64,000 nt of DNA from Flavobacteriaceae bacterium PS02334 (GTDB lineage Bacteria > Bacteroidota > Bacteroidia > Flavobacteriales > Flavobacteriaceae): the NCBI GenBank assembly GCA_029959295.1, contig JASCOH010000011.1, positions 1 through 64,000 of the forward strand, written 5' to 3'. This document shows positions 61,245 through 64,000 of this stretch, piece after piece; the stretch's first letter is position 1, and every line of letters starts with the position of its first letter. The notes beneath the pieces were generated by a model. That model was given only the letters and a program-made list of their open reading frames with translations. It made no database searches and was not told where the DNA came from. Both the position numbers and the translations under genes were made by a program.

Positions 61245-64000
61245 ATGAGTTTATCCACATTAAGCATAAAAAGGCCGGTTCTGACCATCGTTTTGAACCT
61301 GATGCTGATTCTTTTCGGAATTATCGGCTACACTTATTTAGGTGTCCGAGAATTTCCGTCGATTGATCCTGCGCAGATTTCGGTGCGAACAAGTTACGCC
61401 GGAGCGAATTCTGACATTATCGAATCCCAAATTACCGAACCGCTTGAAAAAGCCATCAACTCCATTGACGGAATTCGAAATATTACTTCTTCGAGCAATC
61501 AAGGAAGCAGCAATATCAACATCGAATTTAACTTAGATAAAAATCTTGAAGAAGCGGCGAATGATGTTCGTGACAAAGTTTCTCAGGCTGTTCGAAGTTT
61601 ACCGCAAGATATTGACGCGCCGCCAGTTGTTTCTAAAGCCGATGCCGATTCTGAACCGATTATTACCATGACGGTTCAGAGTGACAATCGAAATGTTTTA
61701 GAACTTTCTGATTATGCAGACAACGTGATTGCACAGCGTCTGCAGACGATTCCCGGTGTCAGTAGCGTTCAGATTTGGGGACAGCGAAAATATGCGATGC
61801 GTTTGTGGATTGATCCAGTAAAATTAGCTTCGTATGGCTGTACGGTTTCAGATGTCCGTGATGCTTTGGATGCGCAAAATGTAGAATTGCCTTCGGGAAA
61901 ATTGACTGGAGACAACACCGAATTAACCGTAAAAACAATTGGAAATTTATCCACAGAAGAACAATTCAATAACATAATAATTCGTGCTGAAGGCGATAAA
62001 GTCGTTCATTTCAGCGATATCGGAAATGCTTCGTTGGAAGCAGAAAATTTAGAAACAAAAATGAGCGATTCCGGACAAGAAATGGTCGGAATGGCGATTA
62101 TACCTCAGCCGGGAACAAATTATCTGGACATTGCCGATGCTTTTTACAAAGAATATGACAAGCTAAAAGCAGATCTGCCAAAAGATTTTAAATTAAATGT
62201 AGCGATTGACAATACGGTTTTTGTTAAGAAAGCAGTTTTGGAAGTTGCCGAAACTTTATTGATTTCGATCATTTTGGTAGTCTTGATTATCTACTTGTTT
62301 TTTAGAAATTGGGCAATCGCTTTCCGTCCTTTAATTGATATTCCGGTTTCATTGATTGCGACATTTTTCATCATGTGGCTTTTCGGATTTTCGGTAAACG
62401 TATTGACACTTTTGGCAATCGTTTTGGCCACCGGTTTGGTTGTCGATGACGGAATTGTGGTCACAGAAAATATCTTCAAAAAAGTCGAAGAAGGAATGTC
62501 ACCGATTGAAGCCGCCATTAAAGGTTCAAACGAAATTTTCTTTGCCGTAATTTCTATTTCGATAACATTGGCTGCCGTTTTCTTGCCCGTAATTTTCTTA
62601 GAAGGTTTTGTCGGGCGGCTGTTTCGGGAATTCGGTGTCGTAATTGGAGCTGCAGTTTTGATTTCTGCCTTCGTTTCCCTTACGCTTACGCCAATGCTGA
62701 ATGCCTACTTGATGAAAGGCGGCGAACAGAAAAAATCTAAATTCTACAATTGGAGCGAGCCTTATTTTGTAAAATTAAATACTGGTTACGGCGAGTCTCT
62801 TGCAAAATTTATGAAGAAAAAATGGCTGAGTTTTCCAATTCTGGTTGGCTGTATTGGCTTGATTATTCTGTTTTTCAGTGTGCTTCAAAAAGAAACCGCT
62901 CCTTATGACGACAGAAGTTTTATTGGCGTAAATGTAACGGCTCCTGAAGGTGCTTCGTATGATTACATGGACCGTTTTATGACGGAATTATCTGATTTGA
63001 TCAATGATTCAATTCCAGAAAAGAAAGTAAGCTTGGTCATTACTTCGCCAGGATTTGGTTCTTCTTCTGTGAACAGCGGTCGTGCGCGAATTTCATTGGT
63101 GGAAGCTGGCGACAGAGAAAGATCTCAAAAAGAAATTGCCGCCGATTTGACAAAATGGACAAAGACAAATTCGGAAGCAAAAGTTTCTGTTTCTGAACAG
63201 CCTACGATTTCTGTAAACCGTCGTGGTGGCTTGCCTATTCAATATATTATCCAAGCGCAGAATTTTGAGAAATTACGTGAAAAAATTCCAGTTTTCATGG
63301 ATGAAGCCGCAAAAGATCCAACTTTTGCGATTACCGATGTAAACTTAAAATTCAACAAGCCTGAAATCTACGTCACTATTGATAGAGAAAAAGCGCAAAG
63401 CCTTGGTGTTTCTGTAATGGATGTTGCTCAAGCCCTGCAACTTTCTTTAAGCGGACAGCGTTTTGGCTATTATATCATGAACGGAAAACAATACCAAGTC
63501 ATGGGACAATTCGATAAAAAAGATCGAAATGCACCGATGGATTTGACGTCGATTTATGTAAGAAGCACTGACGGAACGCTGATTCAGCTTGACAACGTAG
63601 TTTCGATTGAAGAACAAAGCAGTCCGCCGCAATTGTACCATAATAACCGATATATGTCAGCCACAGTTTCTGCAGGTTTGGCGCCAGGAAAAAGTATCAG
63701 CGACGGAATTGAAGCCATGGAACGCATCAAGGAAAAAGTTTTAGACGAAACTTTCACGACTGATTTGGGCGGCGAATCTCGAGATTTTGCAGAAAGCAAT
63801 TCCAATACCGCTTTTGCTTTTGGACTGGCTCTGCTATTGATTTATCTTATTTTGGCTGCACAATTTGAAAGTTTTATCGATCCTTTTATTATTATTTTGA
63901 CGGTTCCGATGGCGGTTGCGGGTGCATTATTCTCGCTTTGGCTTTTTGGACAGACTTGGAATATCTTCAGTCAGATTGGAACAATTATGTTGATTGGTTT
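61245..64000 (+). CDS. RND efflux permease (AcrB/HAE1-like), 3' end beyond the window
   Basis: The frame is open from ATG 61245 to the window end, about 918 codons of an expected 1000-1050. It starts MSLSTLSIKRPVLTIVLNLM, the typical RND transmembrane helix 1. The periplasmic porter domain shows TSSSNQGSSNINIEF and IPGVSSVQIWG. The TM4 region shows LATGLVVDDGIVVTENIFKK, with the paired Asp of the proton relay, followed by SLTLTPMLNAYLM. A second porter half starts near 62900, and TM helices resume near 63820. It is a proton-driven trimeric exporter working with the upstream adaptor. The substrate is unassigned. Confidence 0.95.
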   Translation, partial: MSLSTLSIKRPVLTIVLNLMLILFGIIGYTYLGVREFPSIDPAQISVRTSYAGANSDIIESQITEPLEKAINSIDGIRNITSSSNQGSSNINIEFNLDKNLEEAANDVRDKVSQAVRSLPQDIDAPPVVSKADADSEPIITMTVQSDNRNVLELSDYADNVIAQRLQTIPGVSSVQIWGQRKYAMRLWIDPVKLASYGCTVSDVRDALDAQNVELPSGKLTGDNTELTVKTIGNLSTEEQFNNIIIRAEGDKVVHFSDIGNASLEAENLETKMSDSGQEMVGMAIIPQPGTNYLDIADAFYKEYDKLKADLPKDFKLNVAIDNTVFVKKAVLEVAETLLISIILVVLIIYLFFRNWAIAFRPLIDIPVSLIATFFIMWLFGFSVNVLTLLAIVLATGLVVDDGIVVTENIFKKVEEGMSPIEAAIKGSNEIFFAVISISITLAAVFLPVIFLEGFVGRLFREFGVVIGAAVLISAFVSLTLTPMLNAYLMKGGEQKKSKFYNWSEPYFVKLNTGYGESLAKFMKKKWLSFPILVGCIGLIILFFSVLQKETAPYDDRSFIGVNVTAPEGASYDYMDRFMTELSDLINDSIPEKKVSLVITSPGFGSSSVNSGRARISLVEAGDRERSQKEIAADLTKWTKTNSEAKVSVSEQPTISVNRRGGLPIQYIIQAQNFEKLREKIPVFMDEAAKDPTFAITDVNLKFNKPEIYVTIDREKAQSLGVSVMDVAQALQLSLSGQRFGYYIMNGKQYQVMGQFDKKDRNAPMDLTSIYVRSTDGTLIQLDNVVSIEEQSSPPQLYHNNRYMSATVSAGLAPGKSISDGIEAMERIKEKVLDETFTTDLGGESRDFAESNSNTAFAFGLALLLIYLILAAQFESFIDPFIIILTVPMAVAGALFSLWLFGQTWNIFSQIGTIMLIG

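Overview
The window is Bacteroidota DNA, most likely Flavobacterium or a close relative. Four things point there: AT-rich sequence; several upstream boxes matching the flavobacterial TAnnTTTG -7 promoter element; genes typical of the phylum (a type IX secretion type B sorting domain with a PorP/SprF partner, S46 dipeptidyl peptidase, WG-repeat, DUF6266, DUF6624 and DUF5694 proteins); and AT-rich leaders without strong Shine-Dalgarno motifs. No rRNA, tRNA, CRISPR array or insertion sequence was seen.

Layout. 1-1458: three small secreted proteins, the first cut by the window edge. 1913-7253: S46 peptidase, outer-membrane barrel, S41 protease coupled to a DUF5694 protein. 7472-9219: LytS/LytR-type two-component pair. 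9249-13022: conserved block hpt, adk, CNNM/CorC-like protein, obgE. 13212-18830: sugar-dehydrogenase-like lipoprotein, TonB-dependent receptor, HEAT-like protein and dicarboxylate/amino-acid symporter, with two nested palindromic repeat elements on either side of the receptor pair. 19109-29529: a PorP/SprF protein and a 3139-residue modular adhesin, probably one type IX secretion unit. 30084-36816: small conserved proteins, a succinate CoA-transferase with a divergent AraC regulator, and a DUF6266 protein.

37210-44110 is the clearest accessory region: a type I restriction-modification operon with a PD-(D/E)XK nuclease gene between hsdR and hsdM, an HsdS with only one target-recognition domain, and a divergent small HTH gene upstream.

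44188-51431: FucP/GluP-type sugar transporter, a J-domain/KTSC fusion, and a leftward cluster of LTA-synthase-like enzyme, diacylglycerol-kinase-like enzyme, response regulator and histidine kinase. 51571-59752 is a tight set of oppositely oriented genes with overlapping 3' ends: beta-propeller-like lipoprotein, a 1242-residue phosphatase/kinase-like/outer-membrane-barrel fusion, an HD-PycTM fusion (Pycsar-type membrane effector domain with no cyclase here), and a GAF-domain protein. 60145-64000: an RND efflux adaptor followed by its permease, cut by the window end.

Best candidates for something under-described: the nuclease inside the type I operon with its half-size HsdS; the HD-PycTM protein sharing a 29-bp divergent gap with the phosphatase/kinase-like/barrel fusion; and the A-B-C higher-order repeat in the giant adhesin.
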